Shown: positions 26,994 through 36,260 of the stretch, piece after piece
Position numbering within the stretch: the stretch's first letter is position 1
Layout of the letters: the number at the start of each line of letters is the position of its first letter
Source of the DNA: Bacillota bacterium
GTDB taxonomy: Bacteria; Bacillota; Clostridia; DSM-8532
DNA length: 64,000 nt
Direction of reading: 5' to 3'
Assembly (NCBI GenBank): GCA_023415825.1
Contig: JAEZJF010000007.1
Span: forward strand, 62,001-126,000
Program-made: the position numbers and the translations under genes
The notes under the pieces: generated by a model
What the model was told of the DNA's origin: nothing
Databases searched by the model: none
The model's input: only the letters and a program-made list of their open reading frames with translations

Positions 26994-27018
26994 TTTTTAT
27001 TCTCCTTTATTCAATTAA

Positions 27019-29289
27019 TCAGGTCTTATATCCCTTCCTGAATTCTGAAGGCGTAATCCCGCAATATTTCTTAAAGGTGCTGGCAAAAGTGCTGGGATTT
27101 AAGTATCCGATCCTCTCTCCTATTTCGTTGACAGGAAAGTCAGAGCCCTTCAGCATTTCCTTTGCATGAGATATTCTGACCTTGTTCAAGTACTCGATAA
27201 AATTAATACTAAAAGCCTTTTTAAAAAAGTTCGAGAAGTACTTGGGCGTTGTATCAAATATTTCCGCCATTTTGTCCAGGTAAAGGTTTTCAGCGTAATG
27301 AAGCTGGATATATTGTATTACAAACTCCTTGTTCAGCTTGCCTGGACTTTCGGCACGGACTTTATCCATTGTCTGCTCAATCAGTTCAGTAAAAAAAGCA
27401 GTAATTTTTTCATAATGAATATAGTTTGGAACCACCGTTCGCCTGAACTTGATTTCAGTAGCCAGTATCTTTTCTCTGTCAGCATTCAGATGAATCAGTA
27501 TGTTGATGATATTATTAAAAATACTGTTGATAATACTTTGAAATTTTATATAGCTGACGTTGTTCTTTACATTGGTCTCAATCACCTGTCTGATCAGGCT
27601 GACACTTTCTTCTGAATTTCCGCTCAATATGTAATTTGAAAGTTTTTCATCAAGATCAAGCGGCATATAAATATCATAGGTGTACTCATTTTTCTCCAGA
27701 TCAATCAAGGTTTTTGTACTGCTTACAGATCGATAGGAGAAGCACATCTGGATATCATCAAAGGCTTCTTTGCAGCTCTGAGCCTCCGTATAGAATTTAC
27801 TTACCGCCACAATCACATGATAATTAGTTAGTACGGTACTTTGCAGTTTGTCTTTTACAGCATCAATCTCTTTCAGAAGCTTGTCCCTTTTTATTGGGTC
27901 ATTGACGCCAACAAGCGCCACAAGCTGCATGTTTTCCAGATAAAATACTACAACAGAAACATTGCCGATATTCTCAAGAGATTTTTGAATCTCGTTTATC
28001 ATTTTTTCGGGCATGATGATAGAATGGTCTTCATCCAGATCATCCAGAATATTTTTAGTGTTTCCAAGGTCGAAAGCCACCATAAGGAACTGCCTGCTTG
28101 AAAAGATGACTTGAAAATAGGTGTCAATCTGTGTTTTCATATCCTTGTAAAAGGTGATGTCATCGATCATTTTAAAGAACACACTTCTCATGACCTCTTC
28201 TTTTACATTGTCCATCCTGCTTGTGATCATTCGATTTTCAAGCTGCATTTTTTCTATACTTTCATAAATATGCTGATAGTGGTTTTGATTATTCTCGCCG
28301 TCCTTAATGCCCACAAGTGCCAAAATCCTTCGAATCGGTCGGTATATATAAAGGCTGATCAAGAGAGAAATCAGTATCCCGGCAAATGTAGTCAGCAACA
28401 ATATCCTCTTATTGATCTGAATAGTTGAAATAGCCCCTTCATAACGGTAAGGAACCTTATTGATATACTTAAAGGAATTATACTCAGATTGGACGATGTG
28501 GTAATTGTACTTTCCTTCTTGAAATGTCACATCGTTGTCCGAGTTAAAGAAAGCACTTTCCTGTCCCTCTAATTCATAATCTCCATCTGTGCTTATAATG
28601 ACATTTTTGTCTTTGTCCAGTATGACCAATGACGAGCCCTGCATCATACTTTGCTTGTTGACCTTTTCATAAAGCTTGGCCACGTCAACAAAAACAACTA
28701 TATTTTCAACCGAATTGCTTATTTGATTGGACGCAACGATAGCCAGCAGATTTCTTCCCATCACTCCGGCAGAGGACCATTCATCATAATAATAGCTAAC
28801 CGGTATGATCTTCATGGGATGACTGGTAACCGCATAATTTCTCCAATACTCGGGAGCAAATTTGTCGCTTTTATATTTCTTGGAAAAAACCCTTTGGAAG
28901 CTTTCTGTACCGCTTATAGTCAGAGCCAGGTCGGAGTTTCTTGAAAAAATAATAAAGTCATGGATATAATCCTGCGATATCAGTTGATTGACATTTTTTA
29001 TCAAAAGGTAGGCGGAATTCATATTGATGTTGTCAGGCCAATCCGAATCATATACCCTGTAGGGGAGGGTCTCCACAGTATAAATGATATCATTGATCTC
29101 TTTAAAGCTTTCTTCAAAAGACTGGATAACGCCCCTTACAACAAGTCGGTTATTCGTTTCCGCCTGCTCAAACATGGCATCCATCGAGCTTTTATAGACA
29201 TAATAGTTGGAAAAAAACATGACGGCAATAACAATCAACAGAACCATAAAAATTTTAAGTATTGACTTATTAAAAACACCCTTTGGCAT
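27019..29289 (-). CDS. YesN-type membrane AraC family regulator
   Basis: A 756-residue sensor-regulator. A transmembrane helix at about 9-30 is followed by an extracellular sensor region of about 260 residues, then a second helix (ILLLTTFAGILISLLISLYIY) at about 290-312. A cytoplasmic middle of 340 residues leads to a C-terminal AraC double helix-turn-helix of about 100 residues, ending GYLNPSTFASTFKKYCGITPSEFR. Such proteins read an extracellular ligand and switch on adjacent sugar genes directly. ATG 29289 has GGAAGGG upstream; a start six codons earlier is also possible. It most probably controls the binding-protein/permease genes at 30434-34098. Confidence 0.9.
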   Translation of the reverse strand: MPKGVFNKSILKIFMVLLIVIAVMFFSNYYVYKSSMDAMFEQAETNNRLVVRGVIQSFEESFKEINDIIYTVETLPYRVYDSDWPDNINMNSAYLLIKNVNQLISQDYIHDFIIFSRNSDLALTISGTESFQRVFSKKYKSDKFAPEYWRNYAVTSHPMKIIPVSYYYDEWSSAGVMGRNLLAIVASNQISNSVENIVVFVDVAKLYEKVNKQSMMQGSSLVILDKDKNVIISTDGDYELEGQESAFFNSDNDVTFQEGKYNYHIVQSEYNSFKYINKVPYRYEGAISTIQINKRILLLTTFAGILISLLISLYIYRPIRRILALVGIKDGENNQNHYQHIYESIEKMQLENRMITSRMDNVKEEVMRSVFFKMIDDITFYKDMKTQIDTYFQVIFSSRQFLMVAFDLGNTKNILDDLDEDHSIIMPEKMINEIQKSLENIGNVSVVVFYLENMQLVALVGVNDPIKRDKLLKEIDAVKDKLQSTVLTNYHVIVAVSKFYTEAQSCKEAFDDIQMCFSYRSVSSTKTLIDLEKNEYTYDIYMPLDLDEKLSNYILSGNSEESVSLIRQVIETNVKNNVSYIKFQSIINSIFNNIINILIHLNADREKILATEIKFRRTVVPNYIHYEKITAFFTELIEQTMDKVRAESPGKLNKEFVIQYIQLHYAENLYLDKMAEIFDTTPKYFSNFFKKAFSINFIEYLNKVRISHAKEMLKGSDFPVNEIGERIGYLNPSTFASTFKKYCGITPSEFRKGYKT

Positions 29290-29410
29290 ACATACACCCT
29301 TCCGCATAGAAATCTGATCCTTGCCACAAAAGCGTTTCCTGATAAATAAATTGTAGCCGATTATTTGAGGGTTAGCAATCTAATAGCTAAAGTTACCGTT
29401 CTGTGCTTGA

Positions 29411-30406
29411 TTACCTTGACATTCTGTTAATGTACTCCGACGTCATTTCATATTTCAGTCTTTCACCTTTGAAAAGCCTTTCAACGTCATCCAGAATTCC
29501 CTGGGTACAGTGCTTTCTTCGATCAATTGTCGGCCCGCCCATATGCGGTATTAAAATGACATTTTTCAGGCTCCTCAGCCTGCTTTCAGCCGGAAGGGGC
29601 TCCTCTTCATAAACGTCCAGTACTGCCTTGAATCTGCCCGTTGATAGCTCCTCGGCCAAGGCCGCCTCGTCAATAAGGCTTCCACGGGCGGTATTGACAA
29701 GTATCCTTCCATCCGGAATCATTTTTAGCATATCCCTGTTGATGATATGGTAGGTGTCGTCTCTTTGAGCCATATGCACCGATATGATCTTGCATGTCGT
29801 CAGAACTTCCGCAAGCGAAGCGCGCCTAACGCCATATTCCTTATAAACATCATCGGTTTTGTGCTCTGAGAAGACCTTAATCTTTACGTTGAAAGGTTTT
29901 AGCATGGATACCAGGAGCTGGGCGGTCATACCAAACCCGATGAGCCCCACGGTCTGATCCAGAAGCCCTTCGTTATAATAATCATCTTCTCTCCAGCGTC
30001 CCTTATGAACTTCACGATCATAGAACGGAATATCCCTCAAAGCACTGAGCATATAGGCCAAGGTTCCCTCAGCCAGAGATTGGGCATAAAACCAGTTGCC
30101 CGTAACAACCCTGATCCCTCTGTCAAAAAGCTCTTGGCTGACAATGCCTGCCGCCGAGCCTCCGGTATGAGCGACCAGCTTCAATCTGTCCGCATATCGC
30201 AGGGATACCCGATCAAACACCGGACTTCCCCAACCGCTTATACAGACATCTACACCCCGAAGTCTCTCTCTTAACTCTTCGCCGGTCCAATTCTCTTCCG
30301 ACTCGTTCCAAATGGCATGACCCAAGCAATGGATGCGCTCAGCCACCTCGGGAGGCATAAAAGTATTTCTTACCGCACCTTTTGGAATCGTAACCAATAT
30401 ATTCAT
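29411..30406 (-). CDS. D-isomer-specific 2-hydroxyacid dehydrogenase
   Basis: A 331-residue NAD-dependent dehydrogenase. The NAD-binding domain has VGLIGFGMTAQLL; the third glycine of the usual GxGxxG is replaced by Ala. The catalytic Arg is in VNTARGSLIDE, the Glu in LDVYEEEP and the His in LIPHMGG. ATG 30406 follows GGAGAG. It lies in line with the ABC permeases. It could reduce or oxidise a 2-keto acid or a sugar acid from the imported substrate. The exact substrate cannot be read from the sequence. Confidence 0.87.
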   Translation of the reverse strand: MNILVTIPKGAVRNTFMPPEVAERIHCLGHAIWNESEENWTGEELRERLRGVDVCISGWGSPVFDRVSLRYADRLKLVAHTGGSAAGIVSQELFDRGIRVVTGNWFYAQSLAEGTLAYMLSALRDIPFYDREVHKGRWREDDYYNEGLLDQTVGLIGFGMTAQLLVSMLKPFNVKIKVFSEHKTDDVYKEYGVRRASLAEVLTTCKIISVHMAQRDDTYHIINRDMLKMIPDGRILVNTARGSLIDEAALAEELSTGRFKAVLDVYEEEPLPAESRLRSLKNVILIPHMGGPTIDRRKHCTQGILDDVERLFKGERLKYEMTSEYINRMSR

Positions 30407-30433
30407 AAATCTCTCCGCCGCCGTTTTATTGAA

Positions 30434-31291
30434 TCAGCCCTTGACCGATCCCAGCATGACTCCCTTTGTAAAATACTTTTGCGCAAAAGGATACACCATC
30501 ATCACGGGTACCATGGACAGGAAAATCGTAGCGTTCTTCATGGCTTCCGGAGTCATTTTCGCCTGCGTCATCAAATTGCTTTCCTTTGCCGAGCCATCCA
30601 GCAGCATTTCTTTCAATACTATTTGAAGAGGGAACTTATCCGAATCATTAAGGTATATCAACGGAAGGAAAAAGCTGTTCCAATGGCCCATGAAATAAAA
30701 CAGGGCAATGGACGCAATTGCCGCTTTCGATAAGGGTATCATGATTTGGAACAGTATCCTGAATTCCGAAGCGCCGTCAATGATGGCAGCCTCATAAAGG
30801 CTGGGCGAGATGGACTCGTAAAAGCTCTTCATGATCAAAAGCTCCATGGTCCATATGGCATTGGGTATCACCAACGCCCACATTGAATCAATGAGGCCTA
30901 CTTTTTGAACCACAATGAACGAGGGAATCATACCGCCGTTAAAAAACATGGTGATGACGATGGCCGTAATAAAGAACTTCCGGCCGAATAAATTCTTTTT
31001 TGAAAGGGGATAAGCGCCCACCGCAGTCATCATAACGTTAATGAAGGTTCCGAGGCTTGTGTATATAATGGTGTTTAAATAGGCGCGGGGTATTCTGGCA
31101 TTCTTCAAAATCAATTTATAAGCTTCAATATTAAACCCCTTCGGGAAAAAAGTGACCTTGTTCTGAACGATATAAATCGTATCGCTGAAGGATACTGAAA
31201 CAATATATATAATCGGATAGAGCAGAATAAAGCCTACAAGGAGCATAATAAAGCCATTTACTATATCAAAAAGAGTCATTTTCTTATCCAT
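30434..31291 (-). CDS. Carbohydrate ABC permease, YtcP/MalG-like
   Basis: A 285-residue permease with about six transmembrane helices. The conserved EAA-loop is YEAAIIDGASEFRILFQIMIPLSKAA. It belongs to the CUT1 family and ends in FTKGVMLGSVKG, the usual ending of YtcP-type subunits. ATG 31291 follows AAGGAG at a spacing of eight; a GTG three codons earlier is less well placed. It pairs with the LplB-like subunit 18 bases upstream and the binding lipoprotein at 32461. Confidence 0.92.
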   Translation of the reverse strand: MDKKMTLFDIVNGFIMLLVGFILLYPIIYIVSVSFSDTIYIVQNKVTFFPKGFNIEAYKLILKNARIPRAYLNTIIYTSLGTFINVMMTAVGAYPLSKKNLFGRKFFITAIVITMFFNGGMIPSFIVVQKVGLIDSMWALVIPNAIWTMELLIMKSFYESISPSLYEAAIIDGASEFRILFQIMIPLSKAAIASIALFYFMGHWNSFFLPLIYLNDSDKFPLQIVLKEMLLDGSAKESNLMTQAKMTPEAMKNATIFLSMVPVMMVYPFAQKYFTKGVMLGSVKG

Positions 31292-31308
31292 TAATGTCAC
31301 TCCTTAGT

Positions 31309-32268
31309 TTACCACAAACTCTGCTCGCTTAGTTTTTTACTGATTCTATTCGTAGCCAATAGCAGAACCAGCGCCACAAGGGACTCAAAAAGGCCAACTG
31401 CGGCGGCATAGCTGTAATTGGTTTCCAGAAGACCTTTCCTGTAAACATAGGTCGAAAATACATCGGCCACCTTGTATGTTGTAGGAGTATAAAGCAGCAA
31501 AACCTTTTCGTATCCGATGCGGAACATGTTTCCCGATTTTAATATAAACATGGTAGCAATGGTCGGCATCATGCTTGGAAGTGTAATGTGCCATATGGAT
31601 CTGAATCTTTTACATCCGTCAACCCTGGCCGCCTCATATAATGACGGGTCTATACCGGAAAGTGCGGCAAGGTATATAATAGCACCATAACCCATACCGC
31701 TCCATATCTCGGAAGCTATATAAATGGTTCGGAACCAGGCCGGGTCGATTAGAAAATAATGAGGCTGAAGTCCAATGGCTTTCAATAATGTATTTACAAT
31801 ACCATGACCCGGCGACAAAAAATCTGTCACCATACTGCAGACAATAACTATAGAAAGGAAGGACGGAAGATAGCTTACTGTCTGAATGCCCTTCTTTAAC
31901 GCAGTGTTTTTTATTTCATTTAAGAAAATGGCAAACAGTATGGGGAACGGAAATGTCCACAATAAGTTATAAAGTCCCAATAGCAGCGTATTTTTAAACA
32001 GAACAAAAAAGTCAGGACTGCCAAAGAATTTCTCAAAATGCTCAAAGCCTACCCATGGGCTTTTCATAAAGCCCAGAAATACTCCGTACTTCTGAAAGGA
32101 CATGACCAATCCAAACATGGGTCCGTAGCGGAATATGGCGTAAAACAAAGCGCACGGCAAAAATAAGATCAAAAGCTGTCTGTCTCTTTTTATATGCTTC
32201 CATGCCCTGCCTGGCCTGGATTCCTTATTTTCGTTTTCTGATAAAGCGTGAATGGGGGTGGATTCCAT
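31309..32268 (-). CDS. Carbohydrate ABC permease, LplB-like
   Basis: A 319-residue permease. After a charged N-terminal tail, six transmembrane helices begin at RQLLILFLPCALFYAIFRYGP. The EAA loop is LYEAARVDGCKRFRSIWHITLPSM. ATG 32268 follows AGGAGG at a spacing of about nine; the in-frame extension upstream lacks a ribosome site. LplB-type permeases work with large family-1-like binding lipoproteins, which fits the gene at 32461. No ATPase gene is in this cluster, so a shared MsmX-type ATPase elsewhere is likely (inference). Confidence 0.92.
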   Translation of the reverse strand: MESTPIHALSENENKESRPGRAWKHIKRDRQLLILFLPCALFYAIFRYGPMFGLVMSFQKYGVFLGFMKSPWVGFEHFEKFFGSPDFFVLFKNTLLLGLYNLLWTFPFPILFAIFLNEIKNTALKKGIQTVSYLPSFLSIVIVCSMVTDFLSPGHGIVNTLLKAIGLQPHYFLIDPAWFRTIYIASEIWSGMGYGAIIYLAALSGIDPSLYEAARVDGCKRFRSIWHITLPSMMPTIATMFILKSGNMFRIGYEKVLLLYTPTTYKVADVFSTYVYRKGLLETNYSYAAAVGLFESLVALVLLLATNRISKKLSEQSLW

Positions 32269-32322
32269 ATCTTGAGCCTCCTTATGCAACTCCCAAATGA
32301 TGCGCGTCGTCTTTTTTGGTAA

Positions 32323-32443
32323 GGGGCTGTATCAAGCTCTGAAAAGTCATGATGTAAGGCCTGATAGCATTAACAACTTCCTGCGACGAGGACAGCCAGA
32401 AGGTCTGAACATTATGGCAACTCAATCATTTTGAGACAGCCCT
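32323..32443. repeat. Short element with GGGCTGT-TCAA inverted ends (MITE-like)
   Basis: A 121-bp stretch between the lipoprotein and permease genes. GGGGCTGTATCAA (32323-32335) is inverted as TTGAGACAGCCCT (32431-32443), 11 of 13 bases matching. The ends resemble those of some IS1182-type elements as I remember them. It could alternatively be an RNA hairpin that makes the binding-protein mRNA more abundant than the permease mRNA. Confidence 0.4.
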
Positions 32444-32460
32444 ATTTGCTTTATCCTGCC

Positions 32461-34098
32461 TTATCTCGCATCGTATCTTTTCTGAGCCGCATTATAAGTC
32501 TCTTCCAGCTTTGAAGACCCAAGCTTTTCAGCCTTGATGAGCCATTCGTTCCATTGCTTGTCGCCGAAATTTTTATCAAGTATATACTGTACGGCAAACT
32601 CGTATCCTGACTTCTTAAAGGACTGGGTGAGCTCCGCGATGGTGGATGTCTCTTCGTCGGTGTATTTCAGATTCGGATCAACAGCCTCATACCTCTTGCC
32701 CGCATTGATCTTGTCCTGAGCTTCCTGCTCTTTTTCGGTATAGTTGAAATAAGCGCTTCTGGTATCAACTCTCAGATACATTCCTTCAACCCATGCGCCG
32801 AATCTGTCTTCCAGCGTTGTGATCTCAATTTTTTCAACATCGGTGATGGTCGGGTATGTAACCTTGCCGTCGGCGCCAAGGGTATAATGCTTGCCCTCGA
32901 TACCCAATGTAATCAGCTCACCGCCGGACGGACTGGTCAGATAATCCAGCATTTTCAAAGCGGCTTCAGGATTTTTGTTCTGAGCAGCGATTGCTGTTCC
33001 AAAGTTCAGGATCTTTGGAAGTGATCTTACATTTCCGGTAGGGCCCACAGGATTCCCGTATCGCAAATTATACTCGGGAATGGTGTCCTTAACCTGCTCG
33101 GCGAACATATCAAGCCTGCCGATCCAGTCAAAGGTTACGAAGGATTTCTCCTTCTCTGTCATCTTTGCGGTCCATGACGCGGGTGTATCGGTTATGAATT
33201 CGGGATCCAGCAAGCCTTCATTATGTAGCTTCTTCATAAAATCGAGCATGTCTTTGAATTCAGGCTGGACAAGGGCGTTCTTCCAAACCTTTGCCGTTTC
33301 GTCATAATAAGCGGGGAAGATCAGGTAATCGTTGCCCATTCCCCAGCCATATGCCCAATCCTTGAAAATTTGATCCTTTGTCTTGGAAACGTAAGGTATT
33401 GAATCAGGGTAGATTTCCTTCAGTTTTTTCAGAGCCTGGTAGAACTCTTCGGTATTGGTCCATTCCTTGATATTGTGCTTGTCGAAGATATCTTTTCTGT
33501 ATAGGAAGCCGTGGTTGACGTCTCTGTTAAGACCATAGATAGGCCAGGTGTAAACATTGCCCTGATCGTCGGAGTTGGAATACATAACCCAGTTATTCTC
33601 CGGATTGTCAACATAAAGAGCCTTAAAGTTTGGAAGCTTGTCCAAGTATTTGTTGATGGCAACAAAGGCTCCTTGGGTACCAAGCCTGTTGATTTCAGCC
33701 AAGGTTCCTCCAGTGATAATATCGGGCAAGCTTCCAGACGACAGGGTGACCTTCAGCTTATCTTCGTAGCTTGCAGCCGGATAGCTTTGGATGTCCACGT
33801 TGACGCCTGTTCTGGCGCCGATTTCTTTAATGACGTCCTTATCACTCAGTCCCTGCACGGTACTCTGGAGCATCCATGTTACAGTTACCGGCTTGTCGAC
33901 CACAGGTAGCTTAAGTCCGCCGACGTCGCCGTATTTGTTATCTGGTTCAGGTGACGCTGTTTCCGAAGGCGACGGTGTCCCAGAAGACGACTGGGAAGGC
34001 GTCGGAGACGGATCATTCTTTGAAGCGCTTTGTCCGCAGCCCGTAATTAATGAGGCGCACATGATAACAGCAATGATTCCGGCAAGTAGTTTTTTCAT
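32461..34098 (-). CDS. Extracellular solute-binding lipoprotein (LipO/family-1-like)
   Basis: A 545-residue lipoprotein that binds an oligosaccharide outside the cell and hands it to the LplB/YtcP permeases. The lipobox is LITGC with the Cys near residue 21, and a Ser/Pro/Thr-rich linker follows (about 22-55). The mature domain continues to the end, with the typical large two-lobe binding-protein composition. ATG 34098 follows GGAGG at 11 bases; a GTG directly before it is a second option. It is the first gene of the operon. The ligand may be derived from pectin, given the lyase at 9467, but that is only inference. Confidence 0.92.
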   Translation of the reverse strand: MKKLLAGIIAVIMCASLITGCGQSASKNDPSPTPSQSSSGTPSPSETASPEPDNKYGDVGGLKLPVVDKPVTVTWMLQSTVQGLSDKDVIKEIGARTGVNVDIQSYPAASYEDKLKVTLSSGSLPDIITGGTLAEINRLGTQGAFVAINKYLDKLPNFKALYVDNPENNWVMYSNSDDQGNVYTWPIYGLNRDVNHGFLYRKDIFDKHNIKEWTNTEEFYQALKKLKEIYPDSIPYVSKTKDQIFKDWAYGWGMGNDYLIFPAYYDETAKVWKNALVQPEFKDMLDFMKKLHNEGLLDPEFITDTPASWTAKMTEKEKSFVTFDWIGRLDMFAEQVKDTIPEYNLRYGNPVGPTGNVRSLPKILNFGTAIAAQNKNPEAALKMLDYLTSPSGGELITLGIEGKHYTLGADGKVTYPTITDVEKIEITTLEDRFGAWVEGMYLRVDTRSAYFNYTEKEQEAQDKINAGKRYEAVDPNLKYTDEETSTIAELTQSFKKSGYEFAVQYILDKNFGDKQWNEWLIKAEKLGSSKLEETYNAAQKRYDAR

Positions 34099-34418
34099 CA
34101 CTTTGTATTCCTCCAATTCACGAATTTTTGTTGTGAGGCCATGTTACCATGCTTGGTTATTCTAAGTATATAAAGCAATTTCTTATGCTGTTCATTATTC
34201 TATATTTAATCAAGGCAAACTCTGTATTCCTCTGATAAACAGTGTTTAAGACGTTGTAGAAATTGATGCATAAGTAGAAAATGATAAAGCTATGCCACCA
34301 TTGGGTTATTGTTCATACTCACTTTACAATCACTTCACATAATTGTGTTATCATGTAATTAATAGACTATTTATTCTACAAAAAAGCATATACGCTGGGA
34401 GGATGCTGATTAAAGATA
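34099..34418. promoter_or_regulatory. Divergent promoter region, lipoprotein versus alarmone synthetase
   Basis: This 320-bp region has a plus-strand promoter candidate TTTACA (34323-34328), a 17-bp spacer and TGTTAT (34346-34351) for the synthetase gene. The second copy of the 22-bp shared sequence overlaps its -35 box. No catabolite-response element could be identified with confidence. Confidence 0.5.
34310..34341. repeat. 22-bp shared sequence, copy 2
   Basis: Identical over 22 bases to 23683-23704, with TTCACA three bases later in both. The match overlaps the putative -35 box of the alarmone synthetase gene and lies about 210 bp upstream of the lipoprotein start. Confidence 0.7.
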
Positions 34419-35090
34419 ATGTTAGAAAAATATGAGAAAATAGATTTCTTGAAAGAGTTTTTTCCTGAAGAACCCGGGCAAATGTTTGACTATATGGTTC
34501 AATTTAATGAAATCATGCTGAAATATAACTCAGCTATTCGTGAGGTAAAAACAAAGCTTGAGATACTTAACGATGAGCTTTCTTTAGGCGATAACGGCAA
34601 TCCCATTGATTCTATACAGTCAAGAATAAAGAAGCCCATTAGTATAGCGCAAAAACTAAAGAAACTGGGCAAACCAATGACTCTTGATACACTTGCTGAA
34701 TTAAATGATATTGCCGGTGTGCGTGTCATTTGCTCGTTTATTGATGATATTTACAAAATATCAGATATGATCGCAAAGCAAGATGATATAGTCGTTGTCG
34801 AAATAAGGGATTACATTAAAAATCCTAAGCCAAATGGGTATAGAAGCTATCACATGATTGTAGAAGTTCCGGTGTTTTTTTCTGATAGCAAACAGCTAAT
34901 ACGCGTTGAGATTCAAATCCGTACTGTTGCCATGAATTTTTGGGCAAGTTTGGAGCATCGCTTAAAGTATAAGAATAATGCAACGGATACAGAAGAAATT
35001 GCCAATGACCTAAAAGAATGTGCGGATGTCATTGCAAATACTGATTTGAAAATGCTGGAAATAAAAGGAAAAATAGATTCATTCAGCTAG
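34419..35090 (+). CDS. Small alarmone synthetase (RelA/SpoT domain, RelQ-like)
   Basis: A 223-residue single-domain (p)ppGpp synthetase. Synthetase motifs are IKKPISIAQKLKKLGKP (ATP side), LNDIAGVRVICSFIDD (Asp for magnesium), NPKPNGYRSYHMI (nucleotide stacking Tyr) and VEIQIRTVAMNFWASLEHRLKYK. No hydrolase, TGS or ACT domains are present. The length suits the RelQ/SAS1 group, which acts as a tetramer. The LCP gene follows 54 bases downstream in the same direction. Confidence 0.9.
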   Translation: MLEKYEKIDFLKEFFPEEPGQMFDYMVQFNEIMLKYNSAIREVKTKLEILNDELSLGDNGNPIDSIQSRIKKPISIAQKLKKLGKPMTLDTLAELNDIAGVRVICSFIDDIYKISDMIAKQDDIVVVEIRDYIKNPKPNGYRSYHMIVEVPVFFSDSKQLIRVEIQIRTVAMNFWASLEHRLKYKNNATDTEEIANDLKECADVIANTDLKMLEIKGKIDSFS

Positions 35091-35144
35091 AGTTTATTTT
35101 AAGATGTATGAATTGTCTGTACTGCTGAAATCATAGATACTGGG

Positions 35145-36170
35145 TTGAATTATGTAGCAAAAAGAAGAAAGCGGCGTAATATTAATTATCAGAAGATTAA
35201 AACCAGGAGTACGGACTTGAAAAAACATAAAACTCTTAAAACTATTTTGGTTATATCCATCTCAGCTGTTTTAGCACTTGTCCTTGGTGTTTTTATTTAT
35301 GTTTACTTTTTGTTGGATAATATCAATTACAAAGATCTGCCTAAAAGCGATGAGGAACTTGGAATCACTCCTATGCCCACGCCTTCGCAAGTCATCAGTG
35401 ATTCTAATACGGCTACAACAATTACACCCAGTGTAACGAATGTCGTGCTTTACGGACTTGACAGGAGAAATCCTGATGATGTATCAAGGTCTGATACCAT
35501 TATGATTGCTTCTCTTGATGGAAAGAACAGGATGATCAAGGTCACCTCTCTGATGCGTGATATGTATGTTCCAATACCGGGAAATGAATCCAACAGAATC
35601 AATGCTGCATATTCTTTCGGGGGTGCCCCCCTTGCCATAAAGACGATTAATTCCAATTTCGGACTTGATATACGAGACTATGTGGCAGTTGATTTTATCG
35701 GCCTTGAAAAAATGGTTGATAAAGTAGGCGGCCTTGAAATTAATGTTAAGGATTACGAGATTCCGGAGATCGAGGGGGTAACACAGCCCGGCCTTCAAAT
35801 TCTGAACGGCGGACAGGTTGTGGACTACTCCAGGATCAGATATGTCGGTGATTCTGATTTTGAAAGGACACAAAGGCAACGGTACGTCTTGGATACACTG
35901 TATAAGAAAATTAAATCCCAGGGGATCACAAAGCTTCCTGGGACTGTTTCCGAATTGCTGCCCTATGTTGAAACAAGCTTATCAAAGACGGATATTATGA
36001 AGCTTGTCATGGAAGTAGCGCAGTACAATGCTGAAGGGATAGAACAATTGCGACTTCCTGCCGACGGCCACTTCAAAAGCAAGAAAATCAGAGGTATGTA
36101 TGTTCTCGTGCCGGATATCGAGGCCAACAAGAAATTGCTTCATCAATTCATTTATGAGATTGGCGATTAG
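35145..36170 (+). CDS. LytR-CpsA-Psr (LCP) family protein
   Basis: A 341-residue membrane-anchored phosphotransferase that links glycopolymers such as teichoic acids or capsule to peptidoglycan. A basic cytoplasmic tail (about 1-28) and one transmembrane helix (about 31-55) precede the extracellular LCP domain. Motifs are SDTIMIASLDGKNRMIKVTSL, the pyrophosphate-binding RDMYVPIPG, and RYVGDSDFERTQRQR. The start at 35145 is TTG with only a weak purine stretch upstream, so it is the least sure part of the call. A GC-rich hairpin at 36202-36226 follows. Confidence 0.88.
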   Translation: MNYVAKRRKRRNINYQKIKTRSTDLKKHKTLKTILVISISAVLALVLGVFIYVYFLLDNINYKDLPKSDEELGITPMPTPSQVISDSNTATTITPSVTNVVLYGLDRRNPDDVSRSDTIMIASLDGKNRMIKVTSLMRDMYVPIPGNESNRINAAYSFGGAPLAIKTINSNFGLDIRDYVAVDFIGLEKMVDKVGGLEINVKDYEIPEIEGVTQPGLQILNGGQVVDYSRIRYVGDSDFERTQRQRYVLDTLYKKIKSQGITKLPGTVSELLPYVETSLSKTDIMKLVMEVAQYNAEGIEQLRLPADGHFKSKKIRGMYVLVPDIEANKKLLHQFIYEIGD

Positions 36171-36201
36171 CTCTCCCTGATCATGAAAAAGAGTCAAATA
36201 G

Positions 36202-36226
36202 GGCGCGCCACCTATGGCCGCGCGCC
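36202..36226. terminator. GC-rich hairpin between convergent genes (weak terminator)
   Basis: GGCGCG (36202-36207) pairs with CGCGCC (36221-36226), with an inner CCA/TGG pairing. No T-run follows on either strand, so termination is possible but not certain. Confidence 0.45.
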
Positions 36227-36260
36227 TCTATAATGTGTTGAAACTCTACTCACATCTTGG

